Part shown: positions 1 to 6,104 of the stretch, piece after piece
Layout: each line of letters begins with the position of its first letter
How positions within the stretch are numbered: the stretch's first letter is position 1
Assembly (NCBI GenBank): GCA_016938515.1
Contig: JAFGUM010000217.1
Coordinates: forward strand, 1 to 6,576
Direction: 5' to 3'
Length of the DNA: 6,576 nucleotides
Source of the DNA: Spirochaetales bacterium
Lineage (GTDB): Bacteria; Spirochaetota; Spirochaetia; Treponematales; UBA12059
Program-made: the position numbers and the translations under genes
Notes under the pieces: model-generated
Database searches by the model: none
Told to the model about the DNA's origin: nothing
Seen by the model: only the letters and a program-made list of their open reading frames with translations

Positions 1-1040
1 GGAAGGCTCGCGGCTTCGGCTTCCGCCTTCATCAGCGCCGCAAGTTCAGCCCGCACGCCGCTTCGCTCCATGGCGACGAGCACCGAGTCCACGTCCGACT
101 GGCTCGCCTCGTGATTGCCGAACACGGCGCCCAGGCGCGAGCGTTCCGCGCCATCGACACGCCCAAACAACCTGAGCCTGAATAGCGTCTTTTTATCCTC
201 CCTGATGTCGGAGCCGATGGGCTTGCCGAGTTCGGCTTCGTCCGCGAACAAGCCCAGTTCGTCGTCCTTGAGCTGGAAGACCACGCCCAGGTGCTCGCCA
301 GCCTCCTCCAGATTCAAGCGGGTCAACTCCGGCGCACCGGCCAGCGTGGCACCGATGGCCATGGGCAGGCTAAAGGTATAGCGGCCAGTCTTGTACCGGT
401 ACAGCGTGAGTATATCGGCTTCTGTGGGTTCGGTGGGCGCGTTCCTGAACGGGTTGGTAGAAGCCGGGCGCACCGCGCCGTTGACGACGTCCTGCATCTG
501 CGCCACACCGACCAGGGACAGCTCCCTGGCAGCAATGGCCATCACCGTTCGCGCCAGCTCCGCTGACGCATTGCTTCCGGCGCCTAGTGTAGCCAGAACC
601 CTGAACGCGGCAAAGTACGCAAGATCGCCAACGCAGACGCCGAGGGCTTCACCGTAGTGCTGCGGATCATCGTACGTACCCCGCCGGAGATCTTCTTCAT
701 ATTCAACGTGCACCGTTGGCGCGCCACGGCGTGTACGATCACGGTCCATTATGTCGTCGTGCACGAGCAGACCCGCCTGAAACAGCTCCATGGCTGCTCC
801 CGCCAGGTTCAGAGCCAGCGAGCTGGCTTCATCCGGTTCCCTCCCCGAGGCCAACTCGTAGCCAAGGCGCACGAGGCAGCCGCGGATCATCTTGCCTCGC
901 GCGGCAAACGAAGCCAGCCTGGACGCCGCCGTTGCGCCGAGATCGTCAGAAACCGAGGCATATTCGGCACCGTACGCGTCCATCAGCGATGCTATGGTTC
1001 TTTCTATTTCTTTTTTGGCGCCGGCGAAATACTCGAGCAC
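1..1040 (-). CDS. Polyprenyl diphosphate synthase (GGPP synthase type), 3' end beyond window
   Basis: Trans-type isoprenyl diphosphate synthase that condenses IPP with allylic diphosphates; next to a lycopene cyclase, GGPP supply for carotenoids is the likely role. I translated 346 codons without a stop down to position 1, so the C-terminus is cut off, probably by only a few to tens of residues given the usual length. Visible motifs are GKMIRG at about 49-54, the first Asp-rich motif DDIMD at 95-99 followed by RTRRG, AQMQD at about 180-184, YKTGRYTFSLP at about 216-226, the second Asp-rich motif FQLKDDELG at 255-263 and GKPIGSDIRE at 272-281. The last Asp of the second DDxxD is Gly (DDELG), as I recall for actinobacterial-type enzymes. 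The residue five before the first motif is Gly, so product length is uncertain. The start is GTG at 1040, with GGAGG five bases upstream and nine bases after the preceding stop. Confidence 0.93.
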   Translation of the reverse strand, partial: MLEYFAGAKKEIERTIASLMDAYGAEYASVSDDLGATAASRLASFAARGKMIRGCLVRLGYELASGREPDEASSLALNLAGAAMELFQAGLLVHDDIMDRDRTRRGAPTVHVEYEEDLRRGTYDDPQHYGEALGVCVGDLAYFAAFRVLATLGAGSNASAELARTVMAIAARELSLVGVAQMQDVVNGAVRPASTNPFRNAPTEPTEADILTLYRYKTGRYTFSLPMAIGATLAGAPELTRLNLEEAGEHLGVVFQLKDDELGLFADEAELGKPIGSDIREDKKTLFRLRLFGRVDGAERSRLGAVFGNHEASQSDVDSVLVAMERSGVRAELAALMKAEAEAASL

Positions 1041-1045
1041 GGTGG

Positions 1046-1050
1046 CCTCC
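1046..1050 (-). promoter_or_regulatory. Ribosome binding site fixing the GTG start of the prenyl synthase
   Basis: A GGAGG on the minus strand lies five bases before GTG 1040. Its first G is also the last base of the TAG stop of the lycopene cyclase gene. No ATG is available near the family's expected N-terminus, so this site decides the start and indicates that the two genes are translated in tandem. Confidence 0.75.
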
Positions 1051-1754
1051 TATGCACTGGTGGACGGCGCGATAGAAGCAGCCTTTCCGTGCAGCCTGCC
1101 AAGCGCGTCGTATACGATAAAACTCAGCATCAACATGGAGAAACTGTAGAAGAAGTCTTCGAGCGGTATTGTTCCCACGCGGATCGACAGGTTCTCCGCG
1201 TCATTGTAGAGCACAATCGGCTTTCCGGTAAGAATGCCGTTGGCTATCCAGAACGGCAGGTACGTCAGCAGCATGGCCAGCCAGAAGTTACGGCTGCGAA
1301 GGCTGGCCGGCGACAGAATCATCGCAACCACCAGCGCGACGGCTACCGACGCCATCACGACGCCTGTATACACGAGATGGCGGAAGGCGATCGACACTGC
1401 CACAAACACGAGAGCCAGCGCGAGCCACACGAAGCCTGGTATCTGCAGCTCGGCGTCCTTAACGTAGGCTCTGACGCACGCCAGTATAAACAGGCACGCG
1501 TAAGGCACAAACACAAAAAACAGCCACTCGCCCAACGGCAGGCCGAGGAAACGCCAGGTTCCCGCGTAGTCATCATTGAACGACCATATCCCAGCCGCGG
1601 TTTTCCATACGTCCCAGGCGCCAAACACCACGAGCACGACGGCAATGGCGCGAAAGACCGCTGGCCATTGCCTGTAAAACGCGACCTTTTTGTCAAACGA
1701 GAGCGCCAGCGGCGCGGCTACTACCGCCAGTACGAGGAGCGTGTAGTACGTCAT
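1050..1754 (-). CDS. Lycopene cyclase domain protein (CarR/CrtYc-CrtYd fused type)
   Basis: Integral membrane protein of 234 residues, matching the tandem-repeat lycopene cyclase family (heterodimeric CrtYc/CrtYd of Gram-positives, fused in myxobacteria, Bacteroidota and archaea). These proteins cyclise the psi ends of lycopene to beta-ionone rings. About six to seven hydrophobic segments are visible, roughly 1-18, 34-53, 72-94, 108-123, 128-148, 157-174 and 195-217. The first repeat carries GIWSFN (55-60) and LPLGEWLFFVFVPYACLF (72-89). The second carries IPLEDFFYSFSMLML (196-210). The family's PxE(E/D) motif is intact in repeat two (PLED) but reads PLGE in repeat one. I chose ATG 1754, four bases after the buk stop, because the protein then begins directly with the first membrane helix. 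An upstream ATG at 1793 would add 13 charged residues and overlap buk. Neither start has a strong SD, so translation is probably coupled to buk. Confidence 0.88.
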   Translation of the reverse strand: MTYYTLLVLAVVAAPLALSFDKKVAFYRQWPAVFRAIAVVLVVFGAWDVWKTAAGIWSFNDDYAGTWRFLGLPLGEWLFFVFVPYACLFILACVRAYVKDAELQIPGFVWLALALVFVAVSIAFRHLVYTGVVMASVAVALVVAMILSPASLRSRNFWLAMLLTYLPFWIANGILTGKPIVLYNDAENLSIRVGTIPLEDFFYSFSMLMLSFIVYDALGRLHGKAASIAPSTSA

Positions 1755-1758
1755 GCCG

Positions 1759-2829
1759 TCAGTACGCCTGGAGGGCTTCTCCCTCGCAGACATGGCGCGC
1801 GCCTGCCTGTGCCAGCGACAGCAGTTCCCGCTCTCCTGGTATGAGTATGAGAGGCGCTATCCAGTCGCAACGCTCAGCGATCCAGTCTGTAAGGGGGGGT
1901 CTGGCCAGCCCTCCAGTAAGCACGATGGCGTCCACGGCGCCGCCGAGCACGGTGGCCATAGCGCCAATTTCCTTGGCTATCTGGTAGGCCATTGCCTGGT
2001 AGATCTCTTCAGCCTTGGCGTCGCCAGCGCTGATGCGCGCGATTATTTCGCGGGCGTCGTCGGTACCCAGGTAAGCCAGGAGGCCTCCCTTTCGCGTCAG
2101 CGCGTCTACAAGAGCCTTGGCCGACGGGAACTGGCCGCTGTACGCCAGCTCCACGAGCCCGCGAAGCGGCAGGGTGCCGGTGCGCTGGGGAGAAAAGGGG
2201 CCGCCGTCCATCGCGTTGTTTACGTCGATGAGCCTGCCCTTTTTCATCGGGCCGATGGAGATGCCGCCACCCAGATGCGCGATGATGACGTTGTAGTCTT
2301 CGATGGAGCCGCCAAGCTGCCTGCAGGCTTCCCTGGCCACGGAGCGCATGTTCAGCGCGTGCAGCTGGCTCTTGCGCGCCAGAGCCGGCCAGCCCGAGTA
2401 GCGGGCCAGTGGCTCAAACTGGTCAACACCAACCGGATCGACTATGAGCGCCGGAACTTCGTGGATTCTCGCTACGCTCGCGGCAAGGAGGGCTCCCAGG
2501 TTGCTCGCGTGCGTTCCGTAGCGGTTGGTGGTCAGGTCATCGATCATCGCCTGGTTGACGGCGTAGCTGCCAGCTTCGAGTGGCCGGGTAATGCCACCCC
2601 GGCCGACTACAGCGTGCAGCTGCGGCGCGCCGGCTTCCCGGAGAAACTCGTCAATCTGGCTCGATCGAAACTCCACCTGGTCAATGGGTTCGGGCATGCG
2701 CGCCGCGTCGTCCTGCCCTATGGTCAGCTCGGCATGGGCGATCTCCTCCAGCGTCCAGGAATCGTTTCCCCTGTACAGCGCAATCTTGGTACTCGTGGAT
2801 CCAGGGTTGATAGCCAGAAATGTTTTCAC
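1759..2829 (-). CDS. buk: Butyrate kinase (branched-chain or short-chain acyl kinase)
   Basis: Cytoplasmic ASKHA-fold kinase that interconverts acyl phosphate + ADP and carboxylate + ATP; it is the ATP-forming last step of the operon's pathway. It has 356 residues, the usual Buk length. Motifs in order are the phosphate-binding INPGSTSTKIA at 7-17, VVGRGGITRPLEAGSY at 74-89, HASNLGALLA at 107-116, DPVGVDQFEP at 131-140, HALNMRSVAREACR at 157-170, HLGGGISIGP at 185-194, NNAMDGGPFSPQRTGTLP at 204-221, TRKGGLLAYLGTDD at 245-258, the nucleotide-binding VLTGGLAR at 303-310 and PGERELLSLAQAG at 331-343. The start is GTG at 2829, inside a GTGA overlap with the ptb stop, with GGGAGG six bases upstream at 2841-2836. 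Buk enzymes often accept isobutyrate, isovalerate or valerate as well as butyrate, so the name does not settle the substrate. With IorAB upstream, an amino-acid-derived acid is more likely than butyrate. Confidence 0.96.
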   Translation of the reverse strand: MKTFLAINPGSTSTKIALYRGNDSWTLEEIAHAELTIGQDDAARMPEPIDQVEFRSSQIDEFLREAGAPQLHAVVGRGGITRPLEAGSYAVNQAMIDDLTTNRYGTHASNLGALLAASVARIHEVPALIVDPVGVDQFEPLARYSGWPALARKSQLHALNMRSVAREACRQLGGSIEDYNVIIAHLGGGISIGPMKKGRLIDVNNAMDGGPFSPQRTGTLPLRGLVELAYSGQFPSAKALVDALTRKGGLLAYLGTDDAREIIARISAGDAKAEEIYQAMAYQIAKEIGAMATVLGGAVDAIVLTGGLARPPLTDWIAERCDWIAPLILIPGERELLSLAQAGARHVCEGEALQAY

Positions 2830-3719
2830 GCTTCGCCTCCCAACAACGCCATCACTATCGAGTTGTACTTCTCGGCGGCACTGTCACTGCGTGACAGAAG
2901 TATAATGGGTACGCGAGCACCCACTATCATGCCGCCTCCCGCGTAGCCGGCGAGGTTGATAAGCGCCTTGCCCAGGTGATTGCCGCTCGATATATCGTGC
3001 ACCATGAGGATGTCAGCGTCGCCGCGTATTGCCCCCGTGTAGCCCTTTATTTCAGCGGCTTTGGGCATCATCGCCAGATCGAGGGCAAGCGGACCATCCA
3101 CGACGCATCCGGGAAACTCACCGCGATCACCGCGTTGCTTCAGCTCCACAGCGTCTGACGAACCGGGAATCTTGGGGTTTGCCTTCTCGTTCGCGGCGAG
3201 CACCGCAACCTTGGGCACGTCTATGCCAAGGTGGTGGAAGAGGTCTACCGCGTTGCGGATGATGGTAGCTTTCTGCTCGAGGTCGGGTTGCGGGTTCATG
3301 CCGCCGTCTGTAACGCCTACGAATCGCCCGTCCGGGCTCTCGGTAACCAGAACGTGAGACAGCAGGCGGCCGTGGTCAAAAAGGCTTTTCTCGGAGACCA
3401 CCGCCTTGAGCAGAGCCGGCGTTGACACGAGGCCTTTCATCAACAGATGCGCGCGGCCATCTAGCACAGCGCGAATAGAGGCGGCTGCCGCGGCGTCGTC
3501 TCCGCTTGCCTCCACTATGCCTACTGGTTCTACCCCGTGTGCCTTCGCGAGGCTTTCGCAGCGCGATGGGTCGCCTACCAGTAAAAAACCAGCCAGTCTT
3601 CTTTCCTGCGCCTCCCTGAGCGCTTCGTATACCTCGTCACCATCGGCGCCGCACACGGCGATGATTCGCTGGCTACCCGTCAGGGCCTTCTGTTCGAGCG
3701 TGGCGAAGTTCATGCTCAT
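2826..3719 (-). CDS. ptb: Phosphate butyryltransferase (phosphotransacylase)
   Basis: Converts an acyl-CoA plus phosphate to acyl phosphate plus CoA, feeding the kinase encoded immediately downstream. It has 297 residues, within the normal range for Ptb. Conserved PTA/PTB-family blocks are LMKGLVST at 93-100, LLSHV at 119-123, TDGGMNPQPDLEQK at 137-150, AANEKANPKIPGSSDA at 175-190, VDGPLALDLA at 207-216, SGNHLGKAL at 245-253 and VPIILLSRSDSAAEKYNSI at 270-288. The bifunctional or long Pta architecture is absent. The first ATG (3719) overlaps the iorB stop as ATGA. A GGGGAG lies at 3727-3722, only two bases from that ATG but eight bases from a second in-frame ATG at 3713, so the mature start may be MNFATLEQ, two residues shorter. 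Substrate specificity cannot be read from the sequence; branched-chain or arylacetyl-CoA is inferred from the neighbours. Confidence 0.95.
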   Translation of the reverse strand: MSMNFATLEQKALTGSQRIIAVCGADGDEVYEALREAQERRLAGFLLVGDPSRCESLAKAHGVEPVGIVEASGDDAAAAASIRAVLDGRAHLLMKGLVSTPALLKAVVSEKSLFDHGRLLSHVLVTESPDGRFVGVTDGGMNPQPDLEQKATIIRNAVDLFHHLGIDVPKVAVLAANEKANPKIPGSSDAVELKQRGDRGEFPGCVVDGPLALDLAMMPKAAEIKGYTGAIRGDADILMVHDISSGNHLGKALINLAGYAGGGMIVGARVPIILLSRSDSAAEKYNSIVMALLGGEA

Positions 3720-4285
3720 TTCTCCCCGCGCCCCAGTTCGAGCGCCTTCAGATTCATCTCGACGACGGCCTCTCCTTTGGAAGCGAGGCGTGCTTTCACG
3801 GCGTCCCGTATCCTGGGCAATTCGATGGGCAGGTACTTCGAAGCGGCGCCGACGAGCACCATGTTGGCCGCAGTCGGGTTACCCGCTTCCCGGGCAAGCT
3901 GCTTCGTCTGCACGATGATGCCGTGGGGCAGAGCAGCCACGGCGCCCAGCACCATCGCTTCGTCAGGATAATCGACGATATTATTGTACGGTTCTTCCGC
4001 GCTGACTACCAGCCCTTCTGGTTTGAGATAGTCGACGTAGCGAAGCGCTTCGAGCGGCTCCATGCTCAGTATCATGTCCGCCCTGCCAAGACCGATCAGA
4101 TCACCGTGAATAGGGCCATCGGCCAGCCTCAGGTGCGCCTGCACCGCTCCGCCACGCTGGGCCATGCCGTGCACCTCTGACTGCCGCACTTCCAGGCCCG
4201 ACGCCATCGCGGCCTGCGCTATTACCGCCGCCACCGACAGGATACCCTGACCGCCTACGCCGCCCAGAATGATGTCGTACTTCAT
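3716..4285 (-). CDS. iorB: Indolepyruvate:ferredoxin oxidoreductase, beta (gamma-type) subunit
   Basis: The small subunit of a two-subunit 2-oxoacid:acceptor oxidoreductase, which carries the gamma-like domain that completes the enzyme with IorA. It has 189 residues, the usual size. The N-terminus MKYDIILGGVGGQGILS has the glycine-rich nucleotide-type loop (GVGGQGILS, 9-17). EVHGMAQRGGAV at 37-48 is the family's signature segment, and NMVLVGAAS at 141-149 matches the IorB core. ATG 4285 overlaps the iorA stop as ATGA and has AGGGGG seven bases upstream (4298-4293). The 16 extra residues possible from position 4333 lie within iorA and do not look like the family. The strict coupling with iorA suggests equimolar synthesis of a complex. 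The subunit has no iron-sulfur motif of its own (no CxxCxxC), which matters because the partner subunit also lacks its ferredoxin domain. Confidence 0.95.
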   Translation of the reverse strand: MKYDIILGGVGGQGILSVAAVIAQAAMASGLEVRQSEVHGMAQRGGAVQAHLRLADGPIHGDLIGLGRADMILSMEPLEALRYVDYLKPEGLVVSAEEPYNNIVDYPDEAMVLGAVAALPHGIIVQTKQLAREAGNPTAANMVLVGAASKYLPIELPRIRDAVKARLASKGEAVVEMNLKALELGRGEK

Positions 4286-5949
4286 GAAACCGCCCCCTGC
4301 TTCGCGTTCCTGCGCTTGAGCGTCTGGATGCACTCCCGCTTGGCGATAACCACCGACACGCCGCGGTATGCCAGTTCTCCCGCGATAATGGCGACGTTCT
4401 GTTCCCTGTTTTTTGCCAGCGGGACAATCTCCACGCAGTGCTCGGGCTCGACGCCGAGGCCCAGCACGGCCGCCCGTATACCCGGCGACGCGACGATGGT
4501 ATCCTGGCCGCCCGTCATGCCCGTGGTGTAGTTATCCAGGATGATAACCGTGATGGACAGCTTGGCGCTCACGACGTCGGTGAGACCCGTAAGCCCGGAG
4601 TGCATGAAGGTGCTGTCACCGAGCACGGCTACCACGGGGTGCATCCCCGACTCAGCCGCGCCGCGGCCCATCGTGATGCTGGCACCCATGCACAGGGCCG
4701 TCTCTATTACCTGGTGTGGCGGCAGGAAGCCGAGGCTATAGCACCCGATGTCGCTGGTTACGAGACTCTCGGGGTACGGGGACAGAGCTTCCTTGAGCGC
4801 TATGAAGGTGTCGGCGTGCGGGCAGCCCTGGCACAGCTGCGGCGGGCGGCCCGGCAGGCTGAAGGGCACGGCCACTGCTCCGCTCTTGAGCGGGGACAGA
4901 CCCAGCGCCGCGCGTACGTTGTCGGGGTCTAGTTCACCGGATGCCTGCACGGTGCCGTCGAGCTTGCCGCTGACCACGAGTTCCTGGGGCACGATGCCCT
5001 TGAGCAGCCGCTCCACGTAGGGGTACCCCTCCTCGATGCAGATGACGCGCGAAGCGCCCTCTGCGAGCCTGCGTATCGTGTCCATGGGCAACGGATACAT
5101 GCCAATATGCAGGTGATCTGGAACAAAGCCGAGGTCTGACGCATTTTCCTCGTAGTAGTTGCGGCCAAGCCCCGTCGTGATTACCGCGAACGGCCGTGAC
5201 CGGCGAGTCGCTATATCCGCGCCTTCGTCGGCCAGCACGAGCGGGTTGTACGCGCTGGCCACCGACTCGCGCTCCAGCTCCACCATCACGCCGAGGTGGG
5301 CCGCGTAGTTTTTGCGGCTGGTAGCCGGCAGCACCATAAAGTCGTCCCTGCCAGAAAACTTGAGCATCGGATTGCGGGCGCGCGGAGCTCGTGGCCGTAC
5401 GACAGCCCTTGAGTGCGACAGCCGCGTTACCAGCTTGAGCAGCACGGGAACGTGAAACCGTTCTGACAGGTCGAACGCCTCGCGCGTCATCTCGTAGGCT
5501 TCCTGCTGGTCGTGGGGCTCCAGGCACGGCATCTTCGCAAAGTCGGCAAAGTAGCGGCTATCCTGCTCGTTCTGCGAGCTGTGCATGCCCGGGTCATCCC
5601 CCACCGCGAGGACCACACCGCCCTGGATGTTCATCAGCGTGGAGTTCATAAACGGGTCGGCCGCGACGTTGAGCCCCACGTGCTTCATCGTTACGAGCAC
5701 GCGACGGTTGACAGCCGAAGCTCCTATCGCGGCTTCGTACGCGGTCTTTTCGTTGGAGCACCACGAAGCCCGCGGCAACGGCTCGGCTGATCCCTGGAAT
5801 AGCTCGGCGGGGTTGTGGGCCAGTACGTGCTGCATGTACTCTATGATTTCTGTCGATGGGGTGCCAGGATAGCCATACGCAAAACTGGCTCCCGCGTGCA
5901 GCGCACCGAGGCCTACAGCCTCGTCACCCAGCAAAACGTGCTCGGACAT
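4282..5949 (-). CDS. iorA: Indolepyruvate:ferredoxin oxidoreductase alpha subunit, short form without ferredoxin domain
   Basis: Thiamine-diphosphate enzyme that oxidatively decarboxylates 2-oxoacids (classically the aryl pyruvates from Trp, Phe and Tyr) to acyl-CoA with electrons passed to ferredoxin. It has 555 residues. The N-terminal pyrimidine-binding/PFOR-like domain shows YGYPGTPSTEI (25-35), NEKTAYEAAIGAS (66-78), TMKHVGLNVAADPF (87-100) and GMHSSQNEQDSR (121-132). The C-terminal TPP domain shows CQGCPHADTF (373-382), SDIGCYSLG (399-407), MGASITMGRG (421-430), GDSTFMHSGLTGL (444-456) and DNYTTGMTGGQ (472-482). Classical IorA then has two CxxCxxCxxxCP cluster motifs; here the protein ends about 15 residues after KRECIQTLKRR, so that module is absent. 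The ATG at 5949 has GGAGG nine bases upstream; the longer reading from 6006 would run through the promoter and SD. Substrates could be aryl or branched-chain 2-oxoacids. Confidence 0.94.
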   Translation of the reverse strand: MSEHVLLGDEAVGLGALHAGASFAYGYPGTPSTEIIEYMQHVLAHNPAELFQGSAEPLPRASWCSNEKTAYEAAIGASAVNRRVLVTMKHVGLNVAADPFMNSTLMNIQGGVVLAVGDDPGMHSSQNEQDSRYFADFAKMPCLEPHDQQEAYEMTREAFDLSERFHVPVLLKLVTRLSHSRAVVRPRAPRARNPMLKFSGRDDFMVLPATSRKNYAAHLGVMVELERESVASAYNPLVLADEGADIATRRSRPFAVITTGLGRNYYEENASDLGFVPDHLHIGMYPLPMDTIRRLAEGASRVICIEEGYPYVERLLKGIVPQELVVSGKLDGTVQASGELDPDNVRAALGLSPLKSGAVAVPFSLPGRPPQLCQGCPHADTFIALKEALSPYPESLVTSDIGCYSLGFLPPHQVIETALCMGASITMGRGAAESGMHPVVAVLGDSTFMHSGLTGLTDVVSAKLSITVIILDNYTTGMTGGQDTIVASPGIRAAVLGLGVEPEHCVEIVPLAKNREQNVAIIAGELAYRGVSVVIAKRECIQTLKRRNAKQGAVS

Positions 5950-5950
5950 T

Positions 5951-5973
5951 GATTGGTACCTCCGATTGGTACC
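5951..5973 (-). repeat. Direct repeat in the iorA leader enclosing the SD sequence
   Basis: Two exact 10-base copies of GGTACCAATC (minus strand, 5973-5964 and 5960-5951) are separated by three bases. The iorA SD GGAGG (5963-5959) spans the spacer and the first bases of the second copy. Each copy contains the self-complementary GGTACC, so an RNA starting at or before 5973 could form a 6-bp stem with a 7-base loop, pairing part of the SD. The repeat is plain in the sequence; a regulatory role is inference. Confidence 0.55.
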
Positions 5974-5977
5974 CATC

Positions 5978-6006
5978 GTGATACCATAATATTCGCCAAT
6001 TGGCAA
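5978..6006 (-). promoter_or_regulatory. Predicted sigma70-type promoter of the iorA operon
   Basis: On the minus strand, TTGCCA (6006-6001, five of six matches to TTGACA) is followed after 17 bases by TATCAC (5983-5978, four of six matches to TATAAT). The spacer ends in TGG, giving an extended -10 element. Transcription would start near 5973-5970, leaving a short leader of about 21-24 bases that contains the GGTACCAATC repeat and the SD. It lies in the only AT-rich, non-coding part of the window. It is predicted from hexamers only. Confidence 0.5.
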
Positions 6007-6008
6007 AT
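5991..6008. promoter_or_regulatory. Near-palindromic candidate operator between the divergent promoters
   Basis: The core GCCAATTGGC (5995-6004) is a perfect 10-bp palindrome. It extends to ATTCGCCAATTGGCAAAT, 18 bp with a single mismatched pair. It covers the predicted -35 hexamers of both divergent promoters, so a dimer bound here could control both genes. The Lrp/AsnC protein encoded alongside is the obvious candidate ligand, since these regulators commonly bind short inverted repeats in their own divergent promoter regions. Part of the symmetry could instead reflect two facing -35 elements. Confidence 0.5.
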
Positions 6009-6021
6009 GGAAACATATAAT
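5993..6021 (+). promoter_or_regulatory. Predicted sigma70-type promoter of the Lrp/AsnC gene
   Basis: TCGCCA (5993-5998, four of six matches to TTGACA) is followed after exactly 17 bases by a perfect TATAAT (6016-6021). Transcription would start near 6028 and leave an untranslated leader of about 77 bases before ATG 6105. The -35 hexamer overlaps that of the opposite-facing iorA promoter, an arrangement in which the two promoters would compete or be co-regulated. Confidence 0.5.
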
Positions 6022-6072
6022 ATTCAGTATTTTATAGATTTTTCCGTATTTGTTAGTAGAATCACCGACTTG

Positions 6073-6087
6073 TATCGACTCACGATA
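6073..6087. repeat. Inverted repeat TATCG-N5-CGATA upstream of the Lrp/AsnC gene
   Basis: A perfect 5-bp inverted repeat with a 5-bp spacer sits 17 bases before ATG 6105. It could be a second operator or a small RNA hairpin in the leader. An alternative pairing of GTATC (6072-6076) with GATAC (6091-6095) is mutually exclusive with it. Repeats this short can arise by chance, so the role is uncertain. Confidence 0.3.
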
Positions 6088-6104
6088 GCTGATACGATGC
6101 CAGC

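Noticed and set aside
1755..1793. Thirteen-residue N-terminal extension of the lycopene cyclase
   Set aside because: It overlaps the end of buk, has no SD, and adds charged residues before the natural first membrane helix.
657..1844. Long plus-strand open frame of 395 codons
   Set aside because: It is antisense to the prenyl synthase and lycopene cyclase genes, has a low-complexity Arg/His/Gln-rich product with no recognisable domain, and lacks a convincing ribosome binding site. GC-rich coding DNA readily leaves such open antisense frames.
1753..2946. Long plus-strand open frame of 397 codons
   Set aside because: It lies antisense to buk and the end of ptb, both of which are clear family members on the minus strand. 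Its product resembles no family I recognise.
3711..3730. Possible gene boundary problem or frameshift between iorB and ptb
   Set aside because: The ATGA overlap is clean, both proteins are full length, and the same junction style recurs at the other upstream gene boundaries of the operon.
5950..6006. N-terminal extension of IorA to an upstream start at 6006
   Set aside because: The extension would run through the predicted promoter, the GGTACCAATC repeat and the SD. The GGAGG nine bases before ATG 5949 and the family N-terminus both support the shorter protein.
6031..6036. Archaeal-style TATA box (TATAAA on the minus strand) upstream of iorA
   Set aside because: It lies about 85 bases from the iorA start, while strong SDs and well-spaced bacterial hexamers sit closer. 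A bacterial reading explains the region better.
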